The notes beneath the pieces were generated by a model. The model did not search any database. It was not told the origin of the DNA and saw nothing but the letters and a program-made list of their open reading frames with translations. A DNA stretch of 28,894 nt, taken from contig CALLDR010000125.1 in the NCBI GenBank assembly GCA_937997955.1, forward strand, positions 1-28,894, given 5' to 3'. Numbering within the stretch: position 1 is the stretch's first letter; each line of letters starts with the position of its first letter. Below, piece by piece: positions 7,845 to 15,744 of this stretch. This stretch comes from an uncultured Emergencia sp. (lineage in GTDB: Bacteria; Bacillota; Clostridia; Peptostreptococcales; Anaerovoracaceae). The translations under genes and the position numbers were made by a program.

Positions 7845-9371
7845 ATGAAAAAAGTATTGACCCTTGCTTTGGCTCTGTGTCTTGCACTGACAGCAGTTGC
7901 CTGCGGCGGCGGTGACGGCGGAGAGACCGGCGGCGCAATGAAGGATACCCTGACCTGGGTACAGTCCGCTGACGTTACATCGTTAGATCCACATGTAGGA
8001 AAAGAGACGCCGGCTGTCACTGTGACCAGCCAGATCTTTGATACACTGCTGGTCATGAATGAGGACAATGAACCGTCACCGTGCCTGGCAGAAAGCTTTG
8101 AGCAGATCGACGAGAAGACCTATGAGTTCAAGCTGCGTCAGGACGTGAAATTCCACGATGGTGAAGCCATGACTGCTGACGACGTAGTATTCTCCCTGAA
8201 CAGGGCCAGAGAGTCCAACTATGTTTCTTACGTTGTTGATGCCATCAGTGAAGTAGAAAAGAAAGATGATTATACGGTTATCGTAAAAACAGCGGAACCG
8301 TATTCCCCGATACTGTCTGCGCTGACTGTACCGTTTACAGCGATTGTGCCGCAGCATGCCGTAGAGGCTGACGAGGATGCCTTTGCGCTGAATCCGATCG
8401 GCACTGGTCCGTATAAGTTTGTAGAATGGAAACAGGGTGAGTACACGAAGTTGGAAGCAAATGCTGACTATTTCCTGGGAGCCCCTAAGACACAGAACCT
8501 GGTTATGAAGGTGGTTCCGGAAGCTTCTCAGAGAGTTATCGCTATTGAGACTGGCGAGGCTGATCTGGCTTACAACGTTTCCGCCAATGACTCCAAGAGA
8601 GTGGAAGAGGACGAAGACCTCCAACTTTTCAAAGGCCCTTCTCAGACAGTATCTTATTTGACCATGAACGAAACCAACGAAAAATTTGCTGACAAGAGAG
8701 TCAGACAGGCGATCAGATACGCCATTGATAAGGAAGCTATCGTAGAGACTATGCTGTACGGCGCGGGCGAGCCAGCAGATTCTATTATTCCGTCCAGCGC
8801 CTTTGGCTTCTCTGAAAAGATTCAGAACTACGAGCATAATGTGGAAAAGGCTAAAAAACTGATGGCAGACGCGGGCTATCCGGACGGATTCTCCTGCACC
8901 CTGTCTGTAACTGACGATTCCGTAAAGAACGAGATTTGCCAGGTCATTCAGAGCCAGCTGAAGGAGATCGGCATCGAAGTAAGCATTCAGACAAAGGAAT
9001 TCGGCACATGGCTTGACGAGCTGGGAACAGGCTCCCATGAGCTGTCTTTCGCAGGATGGGTATGCGTAACAGGCGACGCTGACTACACCTATTACTCCCT
9101 GCTGCATTCCAGCCAAACAGGTTATCCTGGAAACGACGCGTTCCTGAAGAACAAAGATGTTGACAAGCTGGTTGTTGCGGCCAGGCAGACGGCTGATCTG
9201 GAAAAGAGGCAGGAATACTATGACCAGCTGGAAGAACTGCTGGGCGATCTGTCTCCGTATGCGCCGCTGTACTATGATAGTGTCAATGTTGGCGCGACTA
9301 AACATGTTAGCGGCTTCACACCTGACCCGAACGGCTATCACCGTCTGCGGAATGTAGAGGTAACAGAATAA
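7845..9371 (+). CDS. peptide-binding lipoprotein of ABC transporter (SBP family 5)
   Basis: Extracellular substrate-binding protein, 508 residues. The N-terminus MKKVLTLALALCLALTAVAC is a lipoprotein signal with lipobox LTAVAC; Cys20 would be lipid-anchored, followed by a Gly-rich linker. The mature part has the family 5 pattern: TLTWVQSADVTSLDPH, QIFDTLLVMNED, ETYEFKLRQDVKFHDG-like segment and the PIGTGPYKFVEWKQGEYTKL motif. The specificity (dipeptide, oligopeptide, glutathione) cannot be told from sequence. An AAGGAGG ribosome site lies 15 bp after dppF. Placing the binding protein after the permeases and ATPases is a common variant order. Confidence 0.92.
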   Translation: MKKVLTLALALCLALTAVACGGGDGGETGGAMKDTLTWVQSADVTSLDPHVGKETPAVTVTSQIFDTLLVMNEDNEPSPCLAESFEQIDEKTYEFKLRQDVKFHDGEAMTADDVVFSLNRARESNYVSYVVDAISEVEKKDDYTVIVKTAEPYSPILSALTVPFTAIVPQHAVEADEDAFALNPIGTGPYKFVEWKQGEYTKLEANADYFLGAPKTQNLVMKVVPEASQRVIAIETGEADLAYNVSANDSKRVEEDEDLQLFKGPSQTVSYLTMNETNEKFADKRVRQAIRYAIDKEAIVETMLYGAGEPADSIIPSSAFGFSEKIQNYEHNVEKAKKLMADAGYPDGFSCTLSVTDDSVKNEICQVIQSQLKEIGIEVSIQTKEFGTWLDELGTGSHELSFAGWVCVTGDADYTYYSLLHSSQTGYPGNDAFLKNKDVDKLVVAARQTADLEKRQEYYDQLEELLGDLSPYAPLYYDSVNVGATKHVSGFTPDPNGYHRLRNVEVTE

Positions 9372-10132
9372 TGAGACTTGCAGAAATGACCTATTGGCAG
9401 GCTGAATCCTACTTTCAGGAGCACGACTGCGTGATCCTGACCATAGGCTGTCTGGAAAGTCACGGAAGCCACAACGTTCTCGGCGTGGATACCCTGATTC
9501 CGGAAAAGCTTTTGTCTATGGTCGAAGAGCGGACCACAGTGGCTGCTGCGCCGGGAATTCCCTATGGCGTATGCGAGGACATGACCTGTTTCCCCGGGAC
9601 TGTTTCCATCGGAGAGGACTGCATGTACCAGCTGCTGACCCGCATTACTGACGGGCTGCTGGCGCACGGGGCAAAGAAAATCCTGTTCCTCAACGGACAC
9701 GGAGGGAACATCCCTACGCTGAACCGGATCTGCATTGAGCTGAGCCGCAAACACGCACTGGGCGTACAGCTTAACTGGTGGATCATGGCCGGACAGCTGA
9801 ATCCTGCATGGGCAGGCGGACACGGCGGCGGAGAAGAAACTGCCGCTATGTTGGCCGTAGACCCGGGACTGGTACATTTTGACCATCTGCGGGAGCAGGA
9901 GCTGATCGACGACTTGGGACCGGAGTTCCCTACCCCAGGATTTGACCGGGTAACCTTTGGCGGCATTGGCATTCCTGTGCCCCGGGATGTGACACGATAC
10001 GCTGCCAATGGATGGATTGGACCTGACCACCCGAAAGACGCGACGATCCAGTGGGGCGAAGAAATGCTCACAGCTGTGGCCGACTATATCGCGTCCTTCA
10101 TAGAAGCCTTTGAAAAGGTAAAAGTGAAGTAG
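9371..10132 (+). CDS. creatininase-family amidohydrolase
   Basis: 253 residues of the creatininase/creatinine amidohydrolase family, metal-dependent amidases whose members act on creatinine, formamide intermediates and other small amides. Key motifs are present: GCLESHGSHNVLGVD (E29, H31, D40), LFLNGHGGN (H110) and GGHGGGEETAAML (E155/E156). The ATG overlaps the stop of the binding-protein gene (TAATG), so translation is probably coupled. In this operon it may split an amide product released from imported peptides; the true substrate is unknown. Confidence 0.87.
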   Translation: MRLAEMTYWQAESYFQEHDCVILTIGCLESHGSHNVLGVDTLIPEKLLSMVEERTTVAAAPGIPYGVCEDMTCFPGTVSIGEDCMYQLLTRITDGLLAHGAKKILFLNGHGGNIPTLNRICIELSRKHALGVQLNWWIMAGQLNPAWAGGHGGGEETAAMLAVDPGLVHFDHLREQELIDDLGPEFPTPGFDRVTFGGIGIPVPRDVTRYAANGWIGPDHPKDATIQWGEEMLTAVADYIASFIEAFEKVKVK

Positions 10133-10161
10133 ACGTATTGCGAATTAATCATAAAACTTTG

Positions 10162-10194
10162 AAAAGGCGCTCTTTGGTTCAAGGGGCGCCTTTT
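10162..10194 (+). terminator. Rho-independent terminator of the peptide operon
   Basis: Perfect stem AAAAGGCGC / GCGCCTTTT around a 15-nt loop, ending in T run. It lies 30 bp after the creatininase stop and before the groES promoter. Confidence 0.85.
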
Positions 10195-10251
10195 CTGTAG
10201 CTTTGTGCCGAAAAAAACGGTAAATTTCTTCAAAAATTTTCATAAAAAATA

Positions 10252-10280
10252 TTGACAATGGAGCCAGAAAGACCTACAAT
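10252..10280 (+). promoter_or_regulatory. sigma-A promoter of groES-groEL
   Basis: TTGACA at 10252-10257, a 17-bp spacer and TACAAT at 10275-10280. The start would fall a few bases before the CIRCE element, the usual layout of HrcA-controlled chaperonin operons. Confidence 0.85.
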
Positions 10281-10291
10281 AAAGAAGATGA

Positions 10292-10318
10292 TTAGCACTC
10301 GACTGAAATGAGTGCTAA
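10292..10318. promoter_or_regulatory. CIRCE operator (HrcA binding site)
   Basis: TTAGCACTC-N9-GAGTGCTAA matches the CIRCE consensus perfectly. HrcA repressor binds it and is released on heat stress. hrcA is not in this window. Confidence 0.97.
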
Positions 10319-10366
10319 TAAGAAATCGTATAGAATTAGATATATATAAATCAGGAGGTAGAGAAA

Positions 10367-10645
10367 ATGAGTTTTGGAATCAAGCCACTGGGCAGCAGAG
10401 TTGTGATCAAGAAATTAGAAGCCGAAGAGAAGACACAGGGCGGCATCATTCTGGCAAGCACTGCGAAGGAGAAACCACAGATGGCAGAAGTCGTGGCTGT
10501 AGGTCCTGGAACAAAGGATGAGCCGATGGAGCTGAAAGAAGGAGACAAGGTCGTATTCTCCAAGTACGCTGGTACTGAAATCAAATACGACGGCGAAGAG
10601 TACACCATCATGAGCCAGTCCGATATTCTGGCTACAGTAGAATAA
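10367..10645 (+). CDS. groES: co-chaperonin GroES (Cpn10)
   Basis: Forms the heptameric lid on GroEL in protein folding. 92 residues, slightly short of the usual 94-97. Family motifs: IKPLGSRVVIKKLEAEEKTQGGI, the mobile loop, VVAVGPGT and VVFSKYAGTEIKYDGEEY. The ribosome site CAGGAGG is well placed. First gene of the CIRCE operon, 25 bp ahead of groEL. Confidence 0.98.
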   Translation: MSFGIKPLGSRVVIKKLEAEEKTQGGIILASTAKEKPQMAEVVAVGPGTKDEPMELKEGDKVVFSKYAGTEIKYDGEEYTIMSQSDILATVE

Positions 10646-10670
10646 GGTTAAGATTGGGAGGTAAAGTAAA

Positions 10671-12302
10671 ATGGCAAAAGATTTATATTACGGAGAAGAC
10701 GCTAGAAGAAAACTGCAGGCTGGCGTAGATAAATTAGCGGACACAGTGAAGATCACCCTTGGACCAAAGGGCAGAAACGTTTTAATCAACAAATCCTTCG
10801 GTTCCCCGCTGATCACCAATGACGGCGTGACCATCGCAAGAGAGATCGAGCTGGAAGACGCAGTTGAGAACATGGGCGCGCAGCTGGTCAAAGAGGTTGC
10901 GACCAAGACCAACGACGTAGCCGGTGACGGAACCACTACCGCTACCCTGCTGGCACAGATCATCATCAAAGAGGGATTCAAAAACGTGGCCGCGGGCGCA
11001 AACCCTATGGTACTGAAGAGAGGTATCCAGGGCGCAGTTGAAACAGCTGTTGAGAAGATCGCCGCAAGCTCTCAGAAGGTAGAAACAAAGGAAAGCATCG
11101 CTCAGGTAGCCGCTGTTTCCGCCGCTGATGAAGAGATCGGCAAGCTGATCGCAGAGGCGATGGAAAAAGTCGGCAACGACGGCGTCATCACCGTTGAAGA
11201 AGCAAAATCCCTGGGAACTACTTTGGACGTAGTAGAAGGTATGCAGTTTGACAGAGGATATCTGTCCGCATATATGGTAAGCGACACGGATAAGATGGAA
11301 GCTGTTCTGGAAAATCCATACATTTTGCTGACTGACAAGAAGCTGAGCAACATTCAGGAGCTGCTGCCGCTGCTGGAGCAGGTTGTAAAACAGGGCAGAA
11401 GACTTTTGATCGTTGCAGAAGATGTAGAGGGCGAGGCTCTGACAACTCTGGTACTGAACAAGCTGAGAGGCACCATCGACGTAGTTGCTGTTAAGGCTCC
11501 TGGCTTCGGCGACAGAAGAAAGGAAATGATGAAGGATATCGCTATCCTGACCGGCGGCGTAGTCATCAGCGAAGAAGTGGGCTACGACCTGAAGGAAGCT
11601 ACTGTCGATATGCTGGGCCAGGCAGGCACTGTCAAGGTTGACAAGGACAGCACTGTCATCGTCAACGGCGCTGGCGAGAAAGAAGAGATCCAGGCAAGAA
11701 TCAACGCTATCAAAAAGCAGGCTGAGGAAACTGAGTCTGAATTTGACAAAGAAAAATTACAGGAAAGACTGGCTAAGCTGTCCGGCGGCGTAGCTGTGAT
11801 CAAAGTAGGAGCTGCTACCGAGACTGAGCTGAAGGAGAGAAAGCTGAGAATCGAAGACGCGCTGAACGCGACAAAGGCCGCAGTAGAGGAAGGTATCGTT
11901 CCTGGTGGCGGTGTTGCTCTGTGCGGCGCAATCGAAGCGGTATCCAAGTATGTTGAAACTCTGGAAGGCGACGAGAAGACCGGCGCTAAGATCATCGAGA
12001 GAGCGCTGGAAGAGCCAGTAAGACAGATCGCGGAGAACGCAGGCCACGAAGGAAGCGTTATCGTTGCTGAGGTGAAGAAGCAGAAGGCTGGCTATGGCTT
12101 TAACGCGGCTACAGAGGAATATGTAGACATGATCGAAGCCGGTATCGTAGACCCTGCGAAGGTAACCAGATCCGCGCTGCAGAACGCCGCGTCCGCGTCC
12201 GCGATGTTGCTGACCACAGAAGCGGGCATCGTAGACATCAAGGAAGATGTTCCTCCTATGCCGGCAGGCGGCGGCATGGGCGGCGGTATGGGCATGATGT
12301 AA
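10671..12302 (+). CDS. groEL: chaperonin GroEL (Cpn60)
   Basis: 60-kDa chaperonin, 543 residues, the usual length. The ATP site DGTTTATLLA lies at about residues 86-95, GPKGRNV is near 31-37, and the Gly-Met-rich tail GGGMGGGMGMM closes the protein. The ribosome site GGGAGG precedes ATG. Cotranscribed with groES under heat-shock control. The codon choice is GC-richer than in the surface-protein genes to the right. Confidence 0.99.
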   Translation: MAKDLYYGEDARRKLQAGVDKLADTVKITLGPKGRNVLINKSFGSPLITNDGVTIAREIELEDAVENMGAQLVKEVATKTNDVAGDGTTTATLLAQIIIKEGFKNVAAGANPMVLKRGIQGAVETAVEKIAASSQKVETKESIAQVAAVSAADEEIGKLIAEAMEKVGNDGVITVEEAKSLGTTLDVVEGMQFDRGYLSAYMVSDTDKMEAVLENPYILLTDKKLSNIQELLPLLEQVVKQGRRLLIVAEDVEGEALTTLVLNKLRGTIDVVAVKAPGFGDRRKEMMKDIAILTGGVVISEEVGYDLKEATVDMLGQAGTVKVDKDSTVIVNGAGEKEEIQARINAIKKQAEETESEFDKEKLQERLAKLSGGVAVIKVGAATETELKERKLRIEDALNATKAAVEEGIVPGGGVALCGAIEAVSKYVETLEGDEKTGAKIIERALEEPVRQIAENAGHEGSVIVAEVKKQKAGYGFNAATEEYVDMIEAGIVDPAKVTRSALQNAASASAMLLTTEAGIVDIKEDVPPMPAGGGMGGGMGMM

Positions 12303-12413
12303 GCCGCGGGAGCGGTCTGCCCGGCTGATGATCCTTGTCAGGCGTTTTACAGGGGTAAGGGTACGCCAGGGGAGGCACAGGATCACACGCTCAAAGGATA
12401 TAGAGACAATGCG

Positions 12414-12447
12414 GAGACAGAAGGTCACGGGATCTTCTGTCTCTTTT
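12414..12447 (+). terminator. terminator of groES-groEL
   Basis: A perfect 10-bp stem GAGACAGAAG / CTTCTGTCTC with a 10-nt loop is followed by TTTT, 112 bp after the groEL stop. Confidence 0.85.
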
Positions 12448-12569
12448 CGCTTCTTTTCCGGATTTTTCAAGGATTCTGAGGGTTTTGAGCCGCCTCTGGC
12501 AGCGATAGTACCTGGCTTTCAAAAATGTTTTTGTGTTTTTTCTGTGATGCCAACAAAGGTCGAAAACGG

Positions 12570-12608
12570 CTGAAAACCTGTTATTCAGCGGATTTCAGAG
12601 CTTTTTTT
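12570..12608 (+). terminator. probable second terminator before the surface locus
   Basis: CTGAAAACC pairs with GGATTTCAG (one A-A mismatch, 11-nt loop) and is followed by AGC and seven T. It would insulate the surface-protein promoters from groEL read-through. Confidence 0.5.
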
Positions 12609-12664
12609 GAAGGCGAATCCGGTCAAAAAAATGAGTTTTTTTGCAAAGGTTCCATAATTTACTA

Positions 12665-12693
12665 TTGGAAAACCGATAGTTTTATGGTATAAT
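12665..12693 (+). promoter_or_regulatory. upstream promoter of the surface-protein expression site
   Basis: TTGGAA at 12665-12670, a 17-bp spacer and TATAAT at 12688-12693. The start near 12700 would give a leader of about 260 nt, or a short separate RNA ending before the second promoter. Confidence 0.6.
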
Positions 12694-12834
12694 GTGAACA
12701 AATGAGAGATCGGTGCATAATGATGCATAAGCCGGGCTTGTCCAAATTGTGTACAAGCATTGATACATAAGGCTTCCACGGCCTTCGTAAAGTCGAAATT
12801 TAGCAATTTTTTTGCTAAAAATTAGAAAAAATGC

Positions 12835-12864
12835 TTGCCAAGATGGGGGAGTTTGGGTTATACT
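12835..12864 (+). promoter_or_regulatory. main promoter of copy 1, fixed outside the shared element
   Basis: TTGCCA at 12835-12840, an 18-bp spacer and TATACT at 12859-12864. The block identical to copies 2 and 3 begins at the last T of this -10 box. In those copies the same place reads GGAAAT, with no -10 box and no good -35 upstream. So this promoter belongs to the chromosome position and not to the gene cassette. Confidence 0.75.
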
Positions 12865-12890
12865 CATTGTGAACTGTAATTTCATTTATC

Positions 12891-12916
12891 AGTTTTGCGC
12901 AAAAACGCGTATAACT
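12891..12916. repeat. imperfect inverted repeat in 5' UTR, candidate crossover site
   Basis: 26-bp site with arms AGTTTTGCGC and ACGCGTATAACT-type half (on the other strand AGTTATACGC). Ten-base arms match at 8 of 10 positions around a 6-bp asymmetric centre, the size of a tyrosine-recombinase core. Identical copies lie at 20350-20375 and 26165-26190 in the opposite orientation. It could instead be an operator or an mRNA hairpin. Confidence 0.4.
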
Positions 12917-12921
12917 ATAAT
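12916..12921 (+). promoter_or_regulatory. internal TATAAT within the shared 5' element
   Basis: A perfect -10 hexamer is present inside the element, so in every copy. The -35 at 17 bp is TTTTGC (poor), and TTGCGC lies at 15 bp. It may give weak basal transcription of all copies, which would make copies 2 and 3 low-expressed and not fully silent. Confidence 0.3.
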
Positions 12922-12960
12922 CTTAAAACAAAGAACTAAAAAGAGGGAGGAATTCTTAAA

Positions 12961-15537
12961 ATGAAGAAATTTTTAACAGTGCTTCTTGCATTGTCAGTTG
13001 TCTTCACTTACACAGTTGGTACTGCGTTTGCTGCTACTCCAAATCCAGCAAGTACAACTGCTGAAGCCTCAGAACTGGCATTTAAAGAAGTAGTTAAAGA
13101 CGTTAAAGATAGCATTTCATACAATGGTTTGGGTTACGCTACTGACGCTGACCAAGGAAATGGTTATCTTTCCAAATCTGTCATCGAAGACAAGATCGAT
13201 GAACTGGCGAAGACTTATATTCAAGCTATCCGCAAAGCTACAAGCAACTGGGACAACGAGTGGTCTGCCGTTAGCACGGTTGACGAGTTTATAGCGACAA
13301 CAGATTTGTTTGGCACAGACAATTTAAATGCCATGTTAGCAGATCAGGTTGACGCAGAGGAAACAGCTGCAAAAGCTGCAATGGCACCAGACTTAAGTGG
13401 ATATTCTGCCGCGGACAAAATTGCGATCAATGCAGTAATTGACACACAGTCCACAGCTATTGAAACCGCAAAGAACGCTTATAAAGATGGTACTAATACT
13501 GCACAACAAGCTATTGGTGCATTCAAAGTTGCCGTCGCTGCTGTAAAAGCTGAGATGAAAAAATACAATACAGCTACTACTGATGCAGAAAAATTAGCAC
13601 AGGCGAAGAACGACGCAATCAATGCTTTGAACAAGGCGGCTGAGGAATTCACAGAAGCTGTACAGGATGAATATAAGGATTCTGTAAATGCAGAAGAAAT
13701 TTCCAGACTCAATACGCTGACAAAAGATGTAGATGCTTTAGTTGCTGTTTACGAAAACAAAATTGAAGCAGTCGTTGCAGATGAGGATATGACTGTTGCG
13801 AATAAAATTAGCGGATTAAGTCAGATTGCGGCTGCAGCAGGCGCGACATTTGGTAAAACTACTCCTTTTACTAAATTCTATAGTGACTTAACAGTACTGA
13901 ACAATGCTGAAGTCTTACTGTCTTATGCAGATACTGTTGCTGCTGAGAAAAAGGCGGCAATCAGCGCAGATGGTACTAAGACATATGATCCTTCTGATGT
14001 AGATGTTAAACTGGCTGAAGCAAAGAAAGCTGTAAATGATGCAGTATTTGCGGCTATCGCGGCAGCTGGTGCTGCACCTACAAAGACTACAGTAACAGAT
14101 GTGTTTGCTACATTAGTAGCTAAAACTTATCCGTTAGCAGCATATAAGCAGGCTGCAATTGCTGGTTTCACCACTGATACATATCAGACTGCTGATCCAG
14201 CCAATTCAGTTTGGTCTTATGAGAGATATGACAAAGTCGTTGCCATCCAGGATAAAGCTGAAGAAGAAATTCTTTTGGCAGAAACTACAACTGACGTAGA
14301 TAGCATTGCTAAAAAAGCAAAAGAAGATATTGATGCTATCCTGACTAAGGCTCAGATTACAGCACTCGAAACTAAAACAGAAGCGAGAATGAATGCATTG
14401 GGTTACACAGATACTGCATTAGGTCAGTACTTTGACGTTGTCGTAGGCACCAATTATTCTGATGACGCAAAAGACGATATTATTGATGCTGCTAAGCAGG
14501 TAATCAAGGATGCTGTTGTTGCAACTGAAAATGCAAATATCACAAACGCGGAAGTTGATAAAATTGTAAAAGATACTTATCCTGCAGCATTAGCCGAGCT
14601 TTCAAAGGTAAAAACAGCTGCAGAGCTGAAAGATGCTGCAAAAGCAGTTGATACTTTAATCTCTGCTTTACCTTCAACTATTACAGTAGACAATAAGGAG
14701 CAAGTATTAGCTGCACAGAAAGCATACGAAGACTATCTTGATCTTCCAGGCACGGCTCCAACTGATATTGAATACAGTGCTAAGCTGAAAAACGCTATGG
14801 TAACTTTAATTAATGCTGAGGTTAAGGCTGTAAAAGATCAAATCAGAGCATTGCCAGACAAAATTACTGTCGCAGATGCAGCTGCAGTAGAGGCTGCTAG
14901 GGCAGCTTTAGACGCTTTAGAAGAAACATACGGCGATTATGATGGTACGGATGCCTTTGGTACAGCTACTGGATTTACCTATGTTGCTACTATTAACCCA
15001 ACTAACGCAGGTGATGTTGATGATGCGGAAGAAGCATTAGAAATTGCAAAACAAAAGGATGCTGCGGAAAAGATTGCTGCTTTAGGATCAAACCCAACAG
15101 CAGAAGCTGTAAAAGCTGCGAGAGAAGCATATGAGGCATTGTCCTTGAATAGCAAGCTGATGTTCAACGATGAACTGTATGCAGATCTTCTGAATGCTGA
15201 AAAGAAAGTTGCCGAAGCAACAGTCAAAGCTGTCGAAGCGCTGAAAATTACTGCTTCCTCCACTGCAAAGAAGGGTTCCATCACAGTTAAATGGACTGTA
15301 AAGGGCGACTCCTCTGCAGCAGACGGCTTCCAGGTATACAGATCCCTGAAGATGAACAGCGGTTTCGGAACCAAGGCGTTCTTCACAACCACTGACAACA
15401 CAAAGAGAACTTACAAGAACACCAAGTCTCTGAAGAAGGGAACCAGATACTACTACAAGATCAGAGCTTACAAGGTAGTTGACGGTGTGAAGTACTACTC
15501 TGACTGGTCCAACAAGGCTTACAGAATCGCAAAATAA
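12961..15537 (+). CDS. large secreted surface protein, family copy 1 (expression-site copy)
   Basis: 858 residues, function not recognised. Residues 1-25 are a Sec signal peptide (MKKFLTVLLALSVVF start, AFA-A cleavage region). The middle is Ala- and acid-rich and largely helical, without any cysteine. A YNGLGY motif follows the signal, and near residues 566-612 lies a module (ALPSTITV...AAQKAYEDYLDLPG) also found in copies 2 and 3. Residues 758-858 form an Fn3-like domain (VEALKIT...WSNKAYRIAK) shared by the family. There is no LPXTG, SLH or transmembrane anchor. The gene has GGGAGG and ATG inside the shared 5' element and is the only copy behind a good promoter. It may form a surface layer or adhesin; this is inference. 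Confidence 0.85.
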   Translation: MKKFLTVLLALSVVFTYTVGTAFAATPNPASTTAEASELAFKEVVKDVKDSISYNGLGYATDADQGNGYLSKSVIEDKIDELAKTYIQAIRKATSNWDNEWSAVSTVDEFIATTDLFGTDNLNAMLADQVDAEETAAKAAMAPDLSGYSAADKIAINAVIDTQSTAIETAKNAYKDGTNTAQQAIGAFKVAVAAVKAEMKKYNTATTDAEKLAQAKNDAINALNKAAEEFTEAVQDEYKDSVNAEEISRLNTLTKDVDALVAVYENKIEAVVADEDMTVANKISGLSQIAAAAGATFGKTTPFTKFYSDLTVLNNAEVLLSYADTVAAEKKAAISADGTKTYDPSDVDVKLAEAKKAVNDAVFAAIAAAGAAPTKTTVTDVFATLVAKTYPLAAYKQAAIAGFTTDTYQTADPANSVWSYERYDKVVAIQDKAEEEILLAETTTDVDSIAKKAKEDIDAILTKAQITALETKTEARMNALGYTDTALGQYFDVVVGTNYSDDAKDDIIDAAKQVIKDAVVATENANITNAEVDKIVKDTYPAALAELSKVKTAAELKDAAKAVDTLISALPSTITVDNKEQVLAAQKAYEDYLDLPGTAPTDIEYSAKLKNAMVTLINAEVKAVKDQIRALPDKITVADAAAVEAARAALDALEETYGDYDGTDAFGTATGFTYVATINPTNAGDVDDAEEALEIAKQKDAAEKIAALGSNPTAEAVKAAREAYEALSLNSKLMFNDELYADLLNAEKKVAEATVKAVEALKITASSTAKKGSITVKWTVKGDSSAADGFQVYRSLKMNSGFGTKAFFTTTDNTKRTYKNTKSLKKGTRYYYKIRAYKVVDGVKYYSDWSNKAYRIAK
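15232..15534 (+). repeat. shared 3' region coding the Fn3-like domain, copy 1
   Basis: About 300 bp coding VEALKIT to YRIAK, closely similar to the ends of copies 2 (17423-17716), 3 (23190-23483) and 4 (28791 to the edge). With copy 2 it forms a long inverted repeat bracketing the recombinase gene. Confidence 0.85.
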
Positions 15538-15576
15538 TCGATTCTCAAAAAAAGCTGAACTGAATCAAAAAAGATC

Positions 15577-15607
15577 AAAGAAGGTCGGATCTCCGGCCTT
15601 CTTTTCT
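15577..15607 (+). terminator. terminator of copy 1
   Basis: AAGAAGGTCGG, loop ATCT, CCGGCCTTCTT then TTCTTTG. The same GAAGGYCGG hairpin type follows copies 2, 3 and 4, so it belongs to the family cassette. Confidence 0.85.
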
Positions 15608-15744
15608 TTGTCCGGATTCATCTGCGACTGTCATATGGGTCAGTTCGATTTCTCTCAATTTCTTCCATGGGCTGCTGTGCCAGGCAGGGGGGGCGGCGCC
15701 GCGAACAAATTAACCACTTTATAGAAATTTGCGGCTAATCATTC

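Larger units (their letters stand above)
12303..12960. other. intergenic region: groEL terminator to surface-protein expression site
   Basis: 658 bp with no convincing gene; an 81-codon open frame at 12328-12573 runs through a terminator and has no motif. In order it holds the groEL terminator (12414-12447), a second hairpin (12570-12608), an upstream promoter (12665-12693), small inverted repeats (GCTTGT / ACAAGC near 12735-12760 and TTTAGCAA / TTGCTAAA near 12800-12818), then the main promoter (12835-12864) and the shared 5' element of the surface-protein family. Confidence 0.7.
12864..13012 (+). repeat. 149-bp shared 5' element, copy 1
   Basis: Block covering the 5' UTR, ribosome site and first 17 codons of the signal peptide. 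By base-by-base reading it is identical to the reverse complements of 20254-20402 and 26069-26217. Identity stops sharply on both sides: at the -10 box upstream and after codon 17 downstream. Identity at silent codon positions among otherwise diverged genes implies recent exchange or use as a recombination site. Confidence 0.92.

Noticed and set aside
12328..12573. 81-codon open frame after groEL
   Set aside because: It runs through the groEL terminator hairpin and looks like chance coding.
12798..12820. TTTAGCAA / TTGCTAAA hairpin as a terminator
   Set aside because: No T run follows the stem on the plus strand.
12961..15537. Classical S-layer (SLH) or sortase-anchored protein
   Set aside because: No SLH motifs, no LPXTG with a hydrophobic tail, no C-terminal membrane helix.
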